This document shows, piece after piece, positions 19,559 through 28,793 of a stretch of 64,000 nucleotides of DNA; within the stretch, counting starts at the first letter, position 1; every line of letters begins with the position of its first letter. The translations under genes were made by a program, and so were the position numbers. This stretch comes from Acidimicrobiia bacterium (GTDB lineage: Bacteria > Acidobacteriota > Vicinamibacteria > Vicinamibacterales > CAVVIG01), in assembly GCA_016871175.1 (NCBI GenBank), contig VFZL01000023.1, positions 1 through 64,000 of the forward strand, in the 5' to 3' direction. The notes beneath the pieces are model-generated. The model was not told the origin of the DNA and did not search any database. It saw nothing but the letters and a program-made list of their open reading frames with translations.

Positions 19559-20461
19559 ATGGACGCACAGCGAACGCTTCGTCGCCAAATCTCGTGTGTC
19601 GGAATCGGGCTCCACTCCGGCAACAAGGTCAACCTTTCGCTCAAACCGGCCCCTGCAGACTTCGGTGTCCGATTTCGCCGCCGCGATCTGGGCGGCCATG
19701 ATGTCCCGGCGACCGTGCACCATCTCGCCGGCATTCAACTCGCGACGGGGCTCGCGTGCAACGAGGTGTCGGTAGAAACGGTCGAACACCTGCTGGCCGC
19801 CCTGGTCAGCCTGAATGTCGACAACGTCCTCATCGAGCTGAACTCCCCGGAAGTACCGATCATGGACGGCAGCGCCGCGCCGTTCGTGTACCTGATTCAA
19901 GAAGCGGGGGTCAAGCCGCTGCAAGCGCCACGGAAGTATTTGAAGATTGTGCGGCCGATTGCCATCTCCAAGGGCGACAAACGCATTTCGCTCTACCCGT
20001 CGGAACACTTCAAGGTCACCTACAGCATCAGCTACGACCATCCGCTGCTGCGGCACCAATCGCGCACGTTGCGCATCACCGAAGAGTCGTTCATCGAGGA
20101 AGTCGCGCCCGCGCGCACCTTTACGTTCCTCAAGGACGTGGAGATGCTGCGACAGAACGGCTTGGCGCTGGGCGGCTCGCTGGAGAACGCGATCGTGCTG
20201 GGTGAGACGGGTGTGCTGAACAACGCCCTCCGGTTCGAGGACGAGTTCGTGCGCCACAAGATCCTCGATGCCGTGGGCGACCTGGCCCTGGTGGGGTACC
20301 CCGTCATCGGACATCTGGTCGCGCATCGCGCTGGCCATGCGCTGCACACGGAATTCGCGGCCAAGATCCTCGAAGACGCGCACTGCTGGCGGCTGGTCGA
20401 AGGCAGCAGCGAAAGGGCGCTGTCTCCCGTTTCGGTGCCGGTGAAGGCGTCAGCCCACTAG
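19559..20461 (+). CDS. lpxC: UDP-3-O-acyl-N-acetylglucosamine deacetylase
   Basis: LpxC catalyses the committed, zinc-dependent deacetylation step of lipid A synthesis in the cytoplasm. The 300-residue protein from ATG 19559 (GAGAGGG ribosome site) has QRTLRRQISCVGIGLHSG, the first zinc ligand in SVETVEHLLAALV, the specificity region EVPIMDGSAAPFV, two further zinc ligands in HKILDAVGDLAL (H and D) and the catalytic histidine in HRAGHALH. Length and motifs are standard. Its presence shows a lipid-A-type outer membrane. Confidence 0.97.
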   Translation: MDAQRTLRRQISCVGIGLHSGNKVNLSLKPAPADFGVRFRRRDLGGHDVPATVHHLAGIQLATGLACNEVSVETVEHLLAALVSLNVDNVLIELNSPEVPIMDGSAAPFVYLIQEAGVKPLQAPRKYLKIVRPIAISKGDKRISLYPSEHFKVTYSISYDHPLLRHQSRTLRITEESFIEEVAPARTFTFLKDVEMLRQNGLALGGSLENAIVLGETGVLNNALRFEDEFVRHKILDAVGDLALVGYPVIGHLVAHRAGHALHTEFAAKILEDAHCWRLVEGSSERALSPVSVPVKASAH

Positions 20462-20519
20462 TGTCCGCACGGGCACGAGCTGCGCGCGCGGCCCAGTCTC
20501 ATGCACGCCTGAGTCAGGC

Positions 20520-21881
20520 TCACCGCACCCACAGAGGCTTGGTGGTCGTCGGGGAGCCGCAGCGCTCGAACCAGTCCACGCCCTCGTAGACCAGATCGAA
20601 CTTCAGTGCGTACTTGCCCGGCGTGTCGACCGCGGGTACGTCGACGGGCAGGTCGACGGCCGCGCCGCCGAGGAGCGCGTCGCGAAACTCGCCGCGCGCG
20701 AAGTCCCGATTGATGAGCATACCGTCAGCACCACACAGCTGGACGCCGAGGCGTACGAGTCGTCTCCCGTAGCTCGCTCGGGCCGGAAAAGGCCGCGTGG
20801 AGAGATTGCGGACACCTGTGTTCACACGGAACGGCTGTCCGCGGCGTGCGAGGAGCGGAAGGCCAGGTAACAGCGTCCGGACCTCGATCTGCGCGCGCGG
20901 CGTCGCGCCCGGGATCGCGTTGCCGAGATTGTTGTGATCCCAGACCTCGGTCTGAATCGATTCGAGCTCTGGCCGTCCCGGCAGGAATCGGCGGGAGAAC
21001 GCGTCCTCGGGGTGATCGGTCAACTCCCAGCACAACCGATCCACACCGATCTCAGCGGCCATCTTCCTCGCAAGCTGCATCTCCTCGTCGCTGTCGTTCC
21101 AGGTGAAGAGGATGTAGCGCCAATTGAGGAACGGGACGTCGAGCCCGGCCCTCCGTTTTTCGTCGGCCATCGCGCGAAGGTTGCTCAACGCGACATCGAG
21201 CTTGCCGCGCCGGCGGTAGCGCTCGTAGCTGGCTTGCGTCGCGCCATCGATCGAGAAGGTCACCTCATCTATGCCGGATCGCGAGAGCTGACGTGCCTTC
21301 TCCTCGGTCAACGCGAGCCCGTTCGTGCTGGTGTAGAGATAGACGTGCGGGTATTTCGATTTGACGTACTCGCACATCTCCACGGCCTGTTTGTGTAGGA
21401 ACGCCTCGCCGTAGTTGAAGAAGTCGATGCGCCCAAGCGTCGGCCCAACCTCGTCGGTGACACGGCGGAAGAGCTCGACGTCGAGCATGCCGGCTTGACG
21501 CGTACGCGCGATCCCAGTCTCAGGTGCGCAGCATGCCTGGTAGCAGGAGATGTTGCACGCGGCCGTGCACTCGATGAACATGCGATGGGGCAGCGGGCCG
21601 GCGTCGAGTGGTCGAACCGGTGGCTGCTCGTCCTTCTTCAGCGGCACTTTCAGCGGACAATCGCCGCAGAAGGACGATCCGCCTCCGTTGAGCGCCGCTC
21701 GGAGCGTCGTCACCGCCTCGCCGGCCCAGACCTCGCGAATCGACGACGCGCGTGCATCGCCGAGCACCCGCTTCCCGTAGGGGTCGGCACAGCCGCACAC
21801 GAGCCGGCCGTCGCACAGCATGACCAGGATGTCCCACGGCCAGGAGCACCGAAACCTAGTGGCGAGGTAGTTCAGCGACAC
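20520..21881 (-). CDS. Radical SAM enzyme with N-terminal SPASM-like cysteines and C-terminal beta domain
   Basis: A 453-residue radical SAM protein beginning with GTG 21881, directly after the preceding TAA. Residues about 20-75 look like a SPASM/twitch iron-sulfur module (LVCGCADPYG, SSIREVWAG, FCGDCPL), which normally follows rather than precedes the core. The core has IECTAACNISCYQACC, so cysteines are spaced CX3CX3C rather than canonical CX3CX2C, then FFNYGEAFLH (GGE-like motif), TSTNGLALTEE and SGIDEVTFSIDGATQ. The last 110 residues form a beta domain (RLGVQLCGADGMLINRD, WFERCGSP) like those on polysaccharide-export or glycan enzymes. The substrate is unknown; a glycan- or peptide-modifying role is inference. 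Confidence 0.75.
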   Translation of the reverse strand: MSLNYLATRFRCSWPWDILVMLCDGRLVCGCADPYGKRVLGDARASSIREVWAGEAVTTLRAALNGGGSSFCGDCPLKVPLKKDEQPPVRPLDAGPLPHRMFIECTAACNISCYQACCAPETGIARTRQAGMLDVELFRRVTDEVGPTLGRIDFFNYGEAFLHKQAVEMCEYVKSKYPHVYLYTSTNGLALTEEKARQLSRSGIDEVTFSIDGATQASYERYRRRGKLDVALSNLRAMADEKRRAGLDVPFLNWRYILFTWNDSDEEMQLARKMAAEIGVDRLCWELTDHPEDAFSRRFLPGRPELESIQTEVWDHNNLGNAIPGATPRAQIEVRTLLPGLPLLARRGQPFRVNTGVRNLSTRPFPARASYGRRLVRLGVQLCGADGMLINRDFARGEFRDALLGGAAVDLPVDVPAVDTPGKYALKFDLVYEGVDWFERCGSPTTTKPLWVR

Positions 21882-22148
21882 TTACTGTCCGAGCTTCCTT
21901 CGCATGTAGCTGGCGAGCTTGTCATTCTCGTACTTGACCGTATTGAGGAACAGGCTCTCGGCCAAATACTCCCGACGTTCGGTGTCGCTCATCTGGTCGA
22001 GGAGGTGATCGATTTCGCGCTTCATGTCTTCGAACGACCGCTCGAGCGCCCGCCGGGCGGTGACTTCGTGATACAGCGTCTCCATCACCGCGAGCAGGTC
22101 GCCGTCGAGCGCGATCTCTACGCCGGTCGTCGTCTTGATGGTCCGCAT
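21882..22148 (-). CDS. Small hypothetical protein in the sigma/STAS/radical SAM operon
   Basis: From ATG 22148 this encodes 88 residues, highly charged and predicted helical (TLYHEVTARRALERSFEDMK, HLLDQMSDTERREYLAESLF). I recognise no domain. It starts two bases after the STAS gene stop and its TAA touches the GTG of the radical SAM gene, so it is translated as part of that unit. A longer frame to 22313 overlaps the STAS gene and is not supported. Confidence 0.65.
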   Translation of the reverse strand: MRTIKTTTGVEIALDGDLLAVMETLYHEVTARRALERSFEDMKREIDHLLDQMSDTERREYLAESLFLNTVKYENDKLASYMRRKLGQ

Positions 22149-22150
22149 GG

Positions 22151-22492
22151 CTAGCTCGCGAAGCTCCGTAGGGCGGACGCTTCGTCTCCGTGCAACTCGA
22201 TGAAGTTCTGCGCCCCGGTCATCGTCAGCATCGTTTGCACACGCTTCTGAACTCCGGAGATCTTGAGCTGCCCCCCCGCGGCCTGGACCTGTCGAAATAG
22301 GTCCATGAAGCACCCGATGGTGGCGCTATCGATGTAGGTCACGGGTGCGACGTCGATGAGGATGTGTTTGCGCCCCTCGCCGATGAGCCCGGTGACGACC
22401 GCCGAGAAGTCCGACAGCAACGGATACATGAGTCGCGGCTCACCGACGCGAACGATGCCGATGGAGCCGTGGTGGTCCGTGGTCACTTGCAT
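22151..22492 (-). CDS. STAS-domain anti-sigma-factor antagonist-like protein
   Basis: A 113-residue single STAS domain of the SpoIIAA/RsbV type. HILIDVAPVTYIDSATIGCF is the conserved core in which the serine after Asp (DSAT) is the usual phosphorylation site. Such proteins release a sigma factor or another target by binding a serine-kinase anti-sigma factor when unphosphorylated. No partner kinase is seen in the window. It starts two bases after the ECF sigma gene stop. Confidence 0.82.
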   Translation of the reverse strand: MQVTTDHHGSIGIVRVGEPRLMYPLLSDFSAVVTGLIGEGRKHILIDVAPVTYIDSATIGCFMDLFRQVQAAGGQLKISGVQKRVQTMLTMTGAQNFIELHGDEASALRSFAS

Positions 22493-22494
22493 AT

Positions 22495-23118
22495 TCAGTC
22501 TGCTCCCCTGTCGGCTCGGCTGTCAGAGGCCGCGCCCGAGCCTTCTTGAGCGGCCCGCAGATGGGCAATCTGGCGCGCCAACTCCGTGCGTCCGCGGTTG
22601 ATGCGCGACTTCACCGTGCCCTTTGGCAGGTCGAGCCGCGTCGCGATGTCCTGATACGACAGCTCCTGGAGGTCGCGTAACACTACCGCCTCACGAAGGG
22701 TGGGCGGAAGCCCCGCCAGGGCCTGTCGCAGCAGCGCCACGCGGTCATGGTGCTCGAGTGCCGCGATGGGCCCGGCGTCGAGCGCGACCGGCGCCAACGT
22801 GTCGGTGTCCACGGCGCGGTCGACCGACTCCCGCTCCTTGCGCACGCTGCGGTAGTGATCGATGCACAGATTCCGGCTCACCGAGATCAGCCATGTCTGA
22901 AAGTTCGCTCGCCCGTCGAACGTGGACAGTGAACGGAACACCTTCAGGAAGATCTCCTGCGTGAGGTCCTCCGCCTCGTCGTGCCGACCGAGGAACTTGT
23001 ACGCGACGTTGAACACCTTCCGCCAGTGCTGCTGGACGATCCGGTCCCAGGCCGGTTGATCTCCCTGCAAGCACTGTTGGATCAGCGTTTCGACCGAATC
23101 GGGCGAATCAACAGGCAT
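22495..23118 (-). CDS. ECF RNA polymerase sigma factor
   Basis: A sigma-70 family ECF protein of about 207 residues from ATG 23118 (an upstream ATG at 23169 would add 17). Region 2 is AWDRIVQQHWRKVFNVAYKFLG, EAEDLTQEIFLKVFRSL and FQTWLISVSRNLCIDHYRS; region 4 is LPPTLREAVVLRDLQELSYQDIATRLDLPKG followed by TVKSRINRGRTEL. It heads a tight four-gene operon with a STAS protein, a small protein and a radical SAM enzyme. No adjacent zinc-finger anti-sigma factor is present, so control may pass through the STAS protein. Divergent from lysA. Confidence 0.9.
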   Translation of the reverse strand: MPVDSPDSVETLIQQCLQGDQPAWDRIVQQHWRKVFNVAYKFLGRHDEAEDLTQEIFLKVFRSLSTFDGRANFQTWLISVSRNLCIDHYRSVRKERESVDRAVDTDTLAPVALDAGPIAALEHHDRVALLRQALAGLPPTLREAVVLRDLQELSYQDIATRLDLPKGTVKSRINRGRTELARQIAHLRAAQEGSGAASDSRADRGAD

Positions 23119-23199
23119 CGGTGGGGTGCGGCTCGACTCGGTGCCAGACACGTGAAGCCGTGGCGGCATGATAGCAGGTGATATAGTCGAGAGTCATCC

Positions 23200-24447
23200 A
23201 TGCGAGATCCTGGTTTCTTTCGATCGCGGACGGAGCTCGTCTGCGACGATGTGCCGCTGTCGGCGATTGCCGATGATGTCGGGACGCCGGTGTATGTCTA
23301 CAGCGCGGCTGCGATCCGGACGCGCTATCACGCACTGGACGAGGCCTTCGGCGGCTACCCGCATCGCGTGCACTACGCGCTGAAGGCCAACTCGACCCTG
23401 GCACTCGTGCGGCTCTTGCGAGAGCTTGGCAGTGCCGTCGACGCCAACTCCATCGGGGAGGTCGACGTCGCGAGTCGGGCTGGATTCGAGCCACGCGAGA
23501 TGGTGTTCACGGGAGTGGGCAAGTCTCCCCAGGAGCTGGCGCGCGCGGTCCCGATGGGACTGCGCGCAATCAACGTGGAATCGGCAGGCGAGCTCGAGCG
23601 GATCGAAGCGATTGCGGCCGCGGTGGATCGAGTGGCCCGCGTGGCGATCCGTATCAATCCGGACATCAACGCCCGGAGCCACCGTCACATCTCCACGGGA
23701 CTCAAGATCAACAAGTTTGGCGTCCCCAGCGGCGTGGCGCGTGCGCTCGTGGAGTCCGTCCGCCAGCGCCCGCGCTTGCAGCTGGTCGCCATCCACGTAC
23801 ACGTCGGCTCGCAGATTACGCGTGTGGAGCCGTTGCGCGAGGCGGCAGCCTTTCTCGCGGAGCTAGCCGCGGAGCTCGACTCGCGTGGGGTGACGCTGGA
23901 GTACCTCGATCTCGGTGGAGGACTGGGCATCTCCTACGATGGGTCGTACGTGCTCTCACCGTGCGAGTACGTGGGCGCGCTGGTTGATGCCGTCCGGTCG
24001 ACGAGGCTGCCGATCGTCATCGAGCCCGGACGCTCGATTGTTGGCCCAGCGGGCGCGCTCCTCTGCTCGGTCATTGACCTCAAGCCACGGGACCATGAGA
24101 GCGACTTCGCGATCCTCGACGCCGGGATGACCGAGCTGATGCGTCCAGCGCTGTACGAGGCGTTCCACCGCATCGAGCCCGCTCGGCCTCGGGCCGAGGC
24201 GCCCCGTCACTACGAGCTTGTCGGACCGGTGTGTGAGAGCACCGACGTCGTTGGCAAGGATCGCATCCTGCCGGCGCTGCAGGTTGGCGACCGGCTCGCG
24301 ATCCTCGACGCCGGCGCCTACGGCGCGGCCATGGCGTCGAACTACAATCGGCGGCCACTGCCGGCCGAAGTGCTGGTGGACGAGGGACGGTGGCGCATCA
24401 TCCGTCGCCGCCAGACGATCGACGAGCTACTGGCGCTAGAGGAATGA
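23200..24447 (+). CDS. lysA: Diaminopimelate decarboxylase
   Basis: A 415-residue fold-III PLP decarboxylase that converts meso-diaminopimelate to lysine. K62 in VHYALKANSTLALV binds PLP; HVHVGSQI, YLDLGGGLGISYDG and VIEPGRSIVGPAG are standard LysA motifs, and GPVCESTDV supplies the active-site cysteine across the dimer. Length is normal. It is transcribed away from the ECF sigma gene and followed by tmk after 51 bp. Confidence 0.96.
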   Translation: MRDPGFFRSRTELVCDDVPLSAIADDVGTPVYVYSAAAIRTRYHALDEAFGGYPHRVHYALKANSTLALVRLLRELGSAVDANSIGEVDVASRAGFEPREMVFTGVGKSPQELARAVPMGLRAINVESAGELERIEAIAAAVDRVARVAIRINPDINARSHRHISTGLKINKFGVPSGVARALVESVRQRPRLQLVAIHVHVGSQITRVEPLREAAAFLAELAAELDSRGVTLEYLDLGGGLGISYDGSYVLSPCEYVGALVDAVRSTRLPIVIEPGRSIVGPAGALLCSVIDLKPRDHESDFAILDAGMTELMRPALYEAFHRIEPARPRAEAPRHYELVGPVCESTDVVGKDRILPALQVGDRLAILDAGAYGAAMASNYNRRPLPAEVLVDEGRWRIIRRRQTIDELLALEE

Positions 24448-24498
24448 TGGCGCCTGCGCCCGAGGCACATCTGGGCGAGGACACGATTCGGAACGGGC

Positions 24499-25083
24499 AT
24501 GCTGATCGCCTTCGAGGGACTCGACCAGAGTGGCAAACAGACACAGGCTGAGCGCCTGCGAGATCGCCTGATCTCGGAAGGCCGGCGCGTCCGGTTCGTG
24601 TCGTTTCCCGACTACACCACGCCGATCGGCCAGGAGCTCTCCAGAGCCCTGCGCGGCGAGCGCGACTATGGGCCCGATGTGATGCAGTTGCTCTACGTCG
24701 CGAATCGCTACGAGCGAAGACCCGACCTCGTCCGCTGGCTAGCTGACGGCGACATCCTCGTGAGCGACCGGTACTTGGCATCGAGCATCGCGTACGGGTC
24801 GGCATTCGGCCTGAACGCCGCGTGGCTCACCGACATGCAGCGATTCCTGCCGCCGGCCAGGCTCACTATCCTCCTGGACATCGCGCCGGAGACGGCTGTT
24901 GGCCGCAAGAGCGTGGACCGCGATCGCTTCGAGCGCGACCTCGCGTTGCAGGCGCGTGTCCGGAGCGCGTATCACCAGCTGGCGGCTGATCCCTCGTGGC
25001 TCCGCTTGGACGGGGAGCAATCCAGAGATCTCATCGCCGAATCAGTGTTCACGGCTGTCTCTGCACTGCTCGCGCGGCGGTGA
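24499..25083 (+). CDS. tmk: Thymidylate kinase
   Basis: A 194-residue dTMP kinase for dTTP synthesis. The P-loop reads FEGLDQSGKQTQ (residues 5-16), a variant of the usual FEGxDGaGKsTQ. The dTMP site DRYLASSIAYGSAFGL and lid region (DRDRFERD) are recognisable. Its last 35 bp overlap the convergent comF gene. Confidence 0.92.
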   Translation: MLIAFEGLDQSGKQTQAERLRDRLISEGRRVRFVSFPDYTTPIGQELSRALRGERDYGPDVMQLLYVANRYERRPDLVRWLADGDILVSDRYLASSIAYGSAFGLNAAWLTDMQRFLPPARLTILLDIAPETAVGRKSVDRDRFERDLALQARVRSAYHQLAADPSWLRLDGEQSRDLIAESVFTAVSALLARR

Positions 25084-25897
25084 TCGCACGGACCTCGCGC
25101 GCACCCGCATCGAGGAGCTCGCCCGCACACGCCTCAAGCGTGGCTCCCGTCGTGGTGACATCATCCACGAGCACCAGTGTCGCGCCGGCCCACCGCGGCA
25201 TCGCGAGTGTGGTCGCGAATGCCGCGCGCACGTTGAGGTGACGGCGACCGGCGGGCAGGTCGCTCTGAGGGCTGGTCGCTCGAACCCGTTTCAAGACCCT
25301 GGCAACGGGGCGGCCCAGCGGTTTCGCGAGATCGAGGGCTTGGTTGAATCCACGCTGGCGCTGTCGCGCGCGGTGCAGCGGAACAGGCACCACGGCATCG
25401 GCCCCGTCCAGGATTTCACCGGCGTGAGCCAGCATCAGCACCGCCAGCCGACCCGCAAGGGACCGTCGACCGTCGAACTTCAGCCCATGGATGGCCGCGC
25501 GCAGCGTGCCGTCGTACGCACCGGCGGCTCGGCAGCGCGCCAGTCGACGCGGACGCCGACGACAGCGCGAACAGTGGAGCCGCGCACAGTCCACGGCACG
25601 CCACACAGGCAGCGGCGCACCGCACGTCTCACACAAGGGATCGGGTAGCGGGTGCACGGCCGCCCAACAGTCGGGGCAGATGGGACCGGCGAGCGGCGCA
25701 TCGAGCGGGCTGTGGCACGCGAGGCATGACGGCGCAAGGAGAACCGCAAGGAGCGGATCGACGAACGGGCGGATCCAGTCGACGGCTACAGTGGAACGGC
25801 CTCGGCGTTGGCCCAGAGGCGTTCCAGCCCGTAGAACAGACGTGTCTGCGGGGCGAAGATGTGCACGACGAAATCGAAGTAGTCGAGCAAGATCCAT
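25049..25897 (-). CDS. comF: ComF-family phosphoribosyltransferase-like protein
   Basis: A ComF/GntX family protein, needed for DNA uptake in transformable bacteria. It has the N-terminal zinc-finger part (CLACHSPL, CPDCW, CETCGAPLP, CSRCRRRP) and the phosphoribosyltransferase-like core (YDGTLRAAIHGLKFDGRR, VVPVPLHRARQRQRGFNQA, LVLVDDVTTTGATL). The start is unclear: homology begins near 25775, but no ATG, GTG or TTG exists there in frame. The only clear start is ATG 25897, 112 bp inside rsfS in another frame, giving a 40-residue non-homologous lead. Last gene of the rplU operon. Confidence 0.85.
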   Translation of the reverse strand: MDLARLLRFRRAHLRPADTSVLRAGTPLGQRRGRSTVAVDWIRPFVDPLLAVLLAPSCLACHSPLDAPLAGPICPDCWAAVHPLPDPLCETCGAPLPVWRAVDCARLHCSRCRRRPRRLARCRAAGAYDGTLRAAIHGLKFDGRRSLAGRLAVLMLAHAGEILDGADAVVPVPLHRARQRQRGFNQALDLAKPLGRPVARVLKRVRATSPQSDLPAGRRHLNVRAAFATTLAMPRWAGATLVLVDDVTTTGATLEACAGELLDAGAREVRAITAARAVQRQP

Positions 25898-26154
25898 TCG
25901 GATCGCTCGTAGCCCTCGATGTGCGCGGGCCGTACGTCCTCCAGCCGCAGCGCTTCCATCACCGCGTCGGCGATCGCCCGGATCTGCCGCGGATTCGTGC
26001 CCGAGCAGATGACGAAATAGTCGGTGAAGCCACCCGCCTGACGCAGGTCGAGCACCGTGATCTCCTCGGCCTTCTTGTCTTCGGCCGCCGCAAGCGCGAG
26101 CTTCACCTGCTTCGGCATTCGCGTGACTCTCCGGCGAGGTTCAGCTTTAGCCAT
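25786..26154 (-). CDS. rsfS: Ribosomal silencing factor RsfS
   Basis: A 122-residue RsfS/Iojap protein that binds ribosomal protein L14 and blocks subunit joining in starvation. Hallmarks are VLDLRQAGGFTDYFVICSGTN and HIEGYERSEWILLDYFDFVVHIF. ATG 26154 overlaps the end of nadD by eight bases, a common gene pair. A much longer upstream frame is a shadow of nadD. Confidence 0.93.
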   Translation of the reverse strand: MAKAEPRRRVTRMPKQVKLALAAAEDKKAEEITVLDLRQAGGFTDYFVICSGTNPRQIRAIADAVMEALRLEDVRPAHIEGYERSEWILLDYFDFVVHIFAPQTRLFYGLERLWANAEAVPL

Positions 26155-26860
26155 GCAACTTGTCTGCCTCGATCTGGGCGGGCTGATCGATCCGGCGTCG
26201 ACCCGGAAACGCGGCGCCATACAACCCGTGCTGCAGGATGTGCTGCTCGACGCGTGGGGACACCATGCCCGTGATCGACTCGTTGTGGGCACGACGTTCT
26301 CGAATCGCTGTGGACGATACGTCCGCGGTCGGCTCGTCGATGAGGATGATGAGCGGATCCATCTCCTCCATCGGTTCGATCGGTGGATCTGCCATCCGGG
26401 ATGCCAACCCGGACAGCTTGTAGCGAAGTGCTCCAGCCGGGTGTCCGGGACGCGACACCACGACGAAGTGGGTCCGATCGAGGATCTTGGGGTAATCGCG
26501 CCAGGTGGCGATGTCCATGAACGCGTCGGCGCCGATGAGGAAATACAGCTCCGACGGGGGATAACCACGCTCATGAAACTGCTTGAGCGTCACGGCCGTG
26601 TATGAGGTTCCTTCGTGCCGCAGCTCGAGGTCTGACGCACGCCAAGCAGGATAGTCGGCGACAGCCATCGCTGTCATCGTGAAACGATGGAACGCTGACG
26701 CGAACGTCTGGTGGCGATGCGGTGGAACGTTGGCCGGGATGACGAACACGCGGGTAAGGCCCAACACCCGCTCGGCGACGGTGCCGACGTCGAGGTGGCC
26801 ACGGTGAATCGGGTCGAAGGTCCCTCCGAGGATGCCGATCCGTCGAGGTTGAGCGGTCAT
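26147..26860 (-). CDS. nadD: Nicotinate-nucleotide adenylyltransferase
   Basis: NadD adenylates nicotinate mononucleotide in NAD synthesis. From ATG 26860, which overlaps the obg stop as ATGA, the protein is about 237 residues. [16 protein letters not shown] is the nucleotidyltransferase GxFxPxHxGH motif; [10 protein letters not shown] and the C-terminal ISSTxIR-type motif ([12 protein letters not shown]) follow. A 25-residue region with [13 protein letters not shown] before the last motif is longer than in E. coli. Confidence 0.94.
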   Translation of the reverse strand: MTAQPRRIGILGGTFDPIHRGHLDVGTVAERVLGLTRVFVIPANVPPHRHQTFASAFHRFTMTAMAVADYPAWRASDLELRHEGTSYTAVTLKQFHERGYPPSELYFLIGADAFMDIATWRDYPKILDRTHFVVVSRPGHPAGALRYKLSGLASRMADPPIEPMEEMDPLIILIDEPTADVSSTAIRERRAHNESITGMVSPRVEQHILQHGLYGAAFPGRRRIDQPAQIEADKLHG

Positions 26861-27945
26861 GCGAGGTTCGATGTGGCGTTCTGGCGGGCCGAGCCTTCGC
26901 CACGCGGATCCGTTGCCGAGCCGCCGACGCCGCGCTCCTGGACCAGGAGCCCCCATGCCGCTTCAAGCAGCGGCGGCAAGCCCATACCGCTTGCCGCGGA
27001 GATTCGGAAGAAGGGCAGGCCCAGCGCGTGTGCGCGCGCTTCCAGCCTGTGTACGGCCGCGTCGTCGGTGACGGCGTCCATCTTGTTCGCCGCAACGATC
27101 TGCGGCTTCGCGGCGAGTGTGGGCTGGAACAGCCGCAGCTCTTCTCGCACCGTGTCGAGGTCTCGCGCCGGTTCGCGTCCGCTCGCGCCTGAAACGTCCA
27201 CGACGTGCAGGAGCACCTTCGTGCGTTCGAGATGACGCAGGAACTGATGCCCGAGTCCAAGGCCGCGGTGCGCCCCTTCGATGAGTCCCGGTACATCGGC
27301 CACCACCAAGCTGCGATCGTCGCTGAGTGACACGACGCCAAGGTTGGGCGTCAGCGTTGTGAACGGATAGTCGGCGATCTTGGGACGCGCGGCCGAAACG
27401 TGAGAGATCAGTGTCGACTTACCGGCATTCGGAAAGCCCACGAGCCCGACGTCGGCCAGCAGTTTCAGCTCGAGGCGCAGAAACTTCTCGTCGCCCGGTT
27501 CGCCAGGCTGAACCTTCCGGGGAGCGCGATTCGTCGAGGTCGCGAAGTGCGCGTTGCCCAGACCGCCGCGGCCACCCTTGGCGACCAGCACACGGTCACC
27601 CTCCTCGGCGAGATCGGCCAGGAGCCTCAACGGCTCGTCGGGATCGCTGGTCTTCTCGTACACCAGGGTTCCGATGGGCACGGGAAGCTCGATGTCTGCT
27701 CCGCTCTGCCCGGTACGGTGCGATCCCTCGCCGTGATGACCGCGCGGCGCCTTGAACTCCGGGTGAAAACGATAGTTGATGAGGGTGCTCGTGTGTGGGC
27801 TCGCAACGATGTACACCGAGCCGCCGTGGCCGCCGTCACCGCCGCTGGGTCCGCCGCGAGGGACGCGCATCTCGCGCCGAAACGCGAGACATCCGCGGCC
27901 CCCGTCTCCGGCTGTGACATGAATGTCGACCTGGTCGACGAACAT
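26857..27945 (-). CDS. obg: Obg-family GTPase (CgtA)
   Basis: A 362-residue Obg GTPase involved in 50S assembly and stringent control. The glycine-rich Obg fold ([49 protein letters not shown]) precedes the G domain with G1 [11 protein letters not shown]2 [15 protein letters not shown]3 [11 protein letters not shown] and G4 NKMD. The C-terminal OCT domain is absent. It sits in the classic order rplU-rpmA-obg. Confidence 0.96.
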   Translation of the reverse strand: MFVDQVDIHVTAGDGGRGCLAFRREMRVPRGGPSGGDGGHGGSVYIVASPHTSTLINYRFHPEFKAPRGHHGEGSHRTGQSGADIELPVPIGTLVYEKTSDPDEPLRLLADLAEEGDRVLVAKGGRGGLGNAHFATSTNRAPRKVQPGEPGDEKFLRLELKLLADVGLVGFPNAGKSTLISHVSAARPKIADYPFTTLTPNLGVVSLSDDRSLVVADVPGLIEGAHRGLGLGHQFLRHLERTKVLLHVVDVSGASGREPARDLDTVREELRLFQPTLAAKPQIVAANKMDAVTDDAAVHRLEARAHALGLPFFRISAASGMGLPPLLEAAWGLLVQERGVGGSATDPRGEGSARQNATSNLA

Positions 27946-28002
27946 AGGAGGGGACGACGCGGAGCACGCCGATTCGGCGGGGCGTGCCCGGACGTTCAGT
28001 TT

Positions 28003-28260
28003 CTACTCGGCGGGAAGAATGCTGATCAAGCGGCCGTGCGCGCCGTGGTCCTCGAACCGGACGCGCCCGTTGATTTTCGCGAAGATCGTGTCGTCCTTGC
28101 CTAGCCCGGCGTTCAGTCCTGGACGGAAGCGCCGACCGCGCTGGCGGACGATGATGGTTCCGCCCGTGACCAGGTTGCCATCGTGCGCCTTGACGCCTAG
28201 GCGCTGCGCCTGCGAGTCGCGGCCGTTTCGGGAGCTGCCCTGACCTTTTTTGTGTGCCAT
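28003..28260 (-). CDS. rpmA: 50S ribosomal protein L27
   Basis: An 85-residue L27, whose N-terminus reaches the peptidyl-transferase centre. [30 protein letters not shown] and [17 protein letters not shown] are diagnostic. There is no N-terminal Firmicutes-type extension requiring cleavage. Confidence 0.97.
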   Translation of the reverse strand: MAHKKGQGSSRNGRDSQAQRLGVKAHDGNLVTGGTIIVRQRGRRFRPGLNAGLGKDDTIFAKINGRVRFEDHGAHGRLISILPAE

Positions 28261-28273
28261 GATCGACGTCCTG

Positions 28274-28588
28274 CTAGAGAACGATATCCTTGATCTTCAC
28301 TCGCGTGAAGACCGACCGATGACCCTTCGTGCGGCGCATGCCCTTGCGACGCTTCTTCTTGAAGACGCGGATCTTCGGGCCGCGGGCTTCGCCCTCGACG
28401 ACAGCGATCACGCGCGCGTTGGCGACGAAGGGCGCGCCCGCGACCACTTCACCCCCATCGCGTTCGACGAGCAACACCTGATCCAAGGTGATCTCTGCGC
28501 CCTTATCGGCCAACACTCCATCGATAGTGGCAAATCCGCCGGGCGTGACTCTATGCTGATGGCCCCCGGCCTGCACAATCGCGTACAT
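28274..28588 (-). CDS. rplU: 50S ribosomal protein L21
   Basis: L21, 104 residues from ATG 28588: [17 protein letters not shown] at the start and [20 protein letters not shown] near the end. A longer frame to 28723 is unsupported. It is the first gene of the minus-strand operon continuing to comF. Confidence 0.97.
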   Translation of the reverse strand: MYAIVQAGGHQHRVTPGGFATIDGVLADKGAEITLDQVLLVERDGGEVVAGAPFVANARVIAVVEGEARGPKIRVFKKKRRKGMRRTKGHRSVFTRVKIKDIVL

Positions 28589-28753
28589 CGTTGAAACCCT
28601 GATCTCTCGAGGAATGTAGATTGAAGGTTGGGCCTCCTGACCACGCTTGGCCACTCCAACCTCGTTGTCCCAAACCGGCGTTCCGTAAAGAGTGAAGACC
28701 GGAGCCGACGCTTGCCCGCCCAACCCGGCCGCCCGGAAGCGCCCGAAACCCTA

Positions 28754-28782
28754 ATGTTAAGTCTTCAAGCCCAATTCTTCAA
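28754..28782 (-). promoter_or_regulatory. Candidate promoter of the rplU operon
   Basis: On the minus strand, TTGAAG (28782-28777) and TAACAT (28759-28754) are 17 bp apart. A transcript from here would have a leader of about 160 bases before rplU, long enough for the kind of leader regulation known for L21 operons. The match is moderate. Confidence 0.4.
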
Positions 28783-28793
28783 GAGACGGGCGC

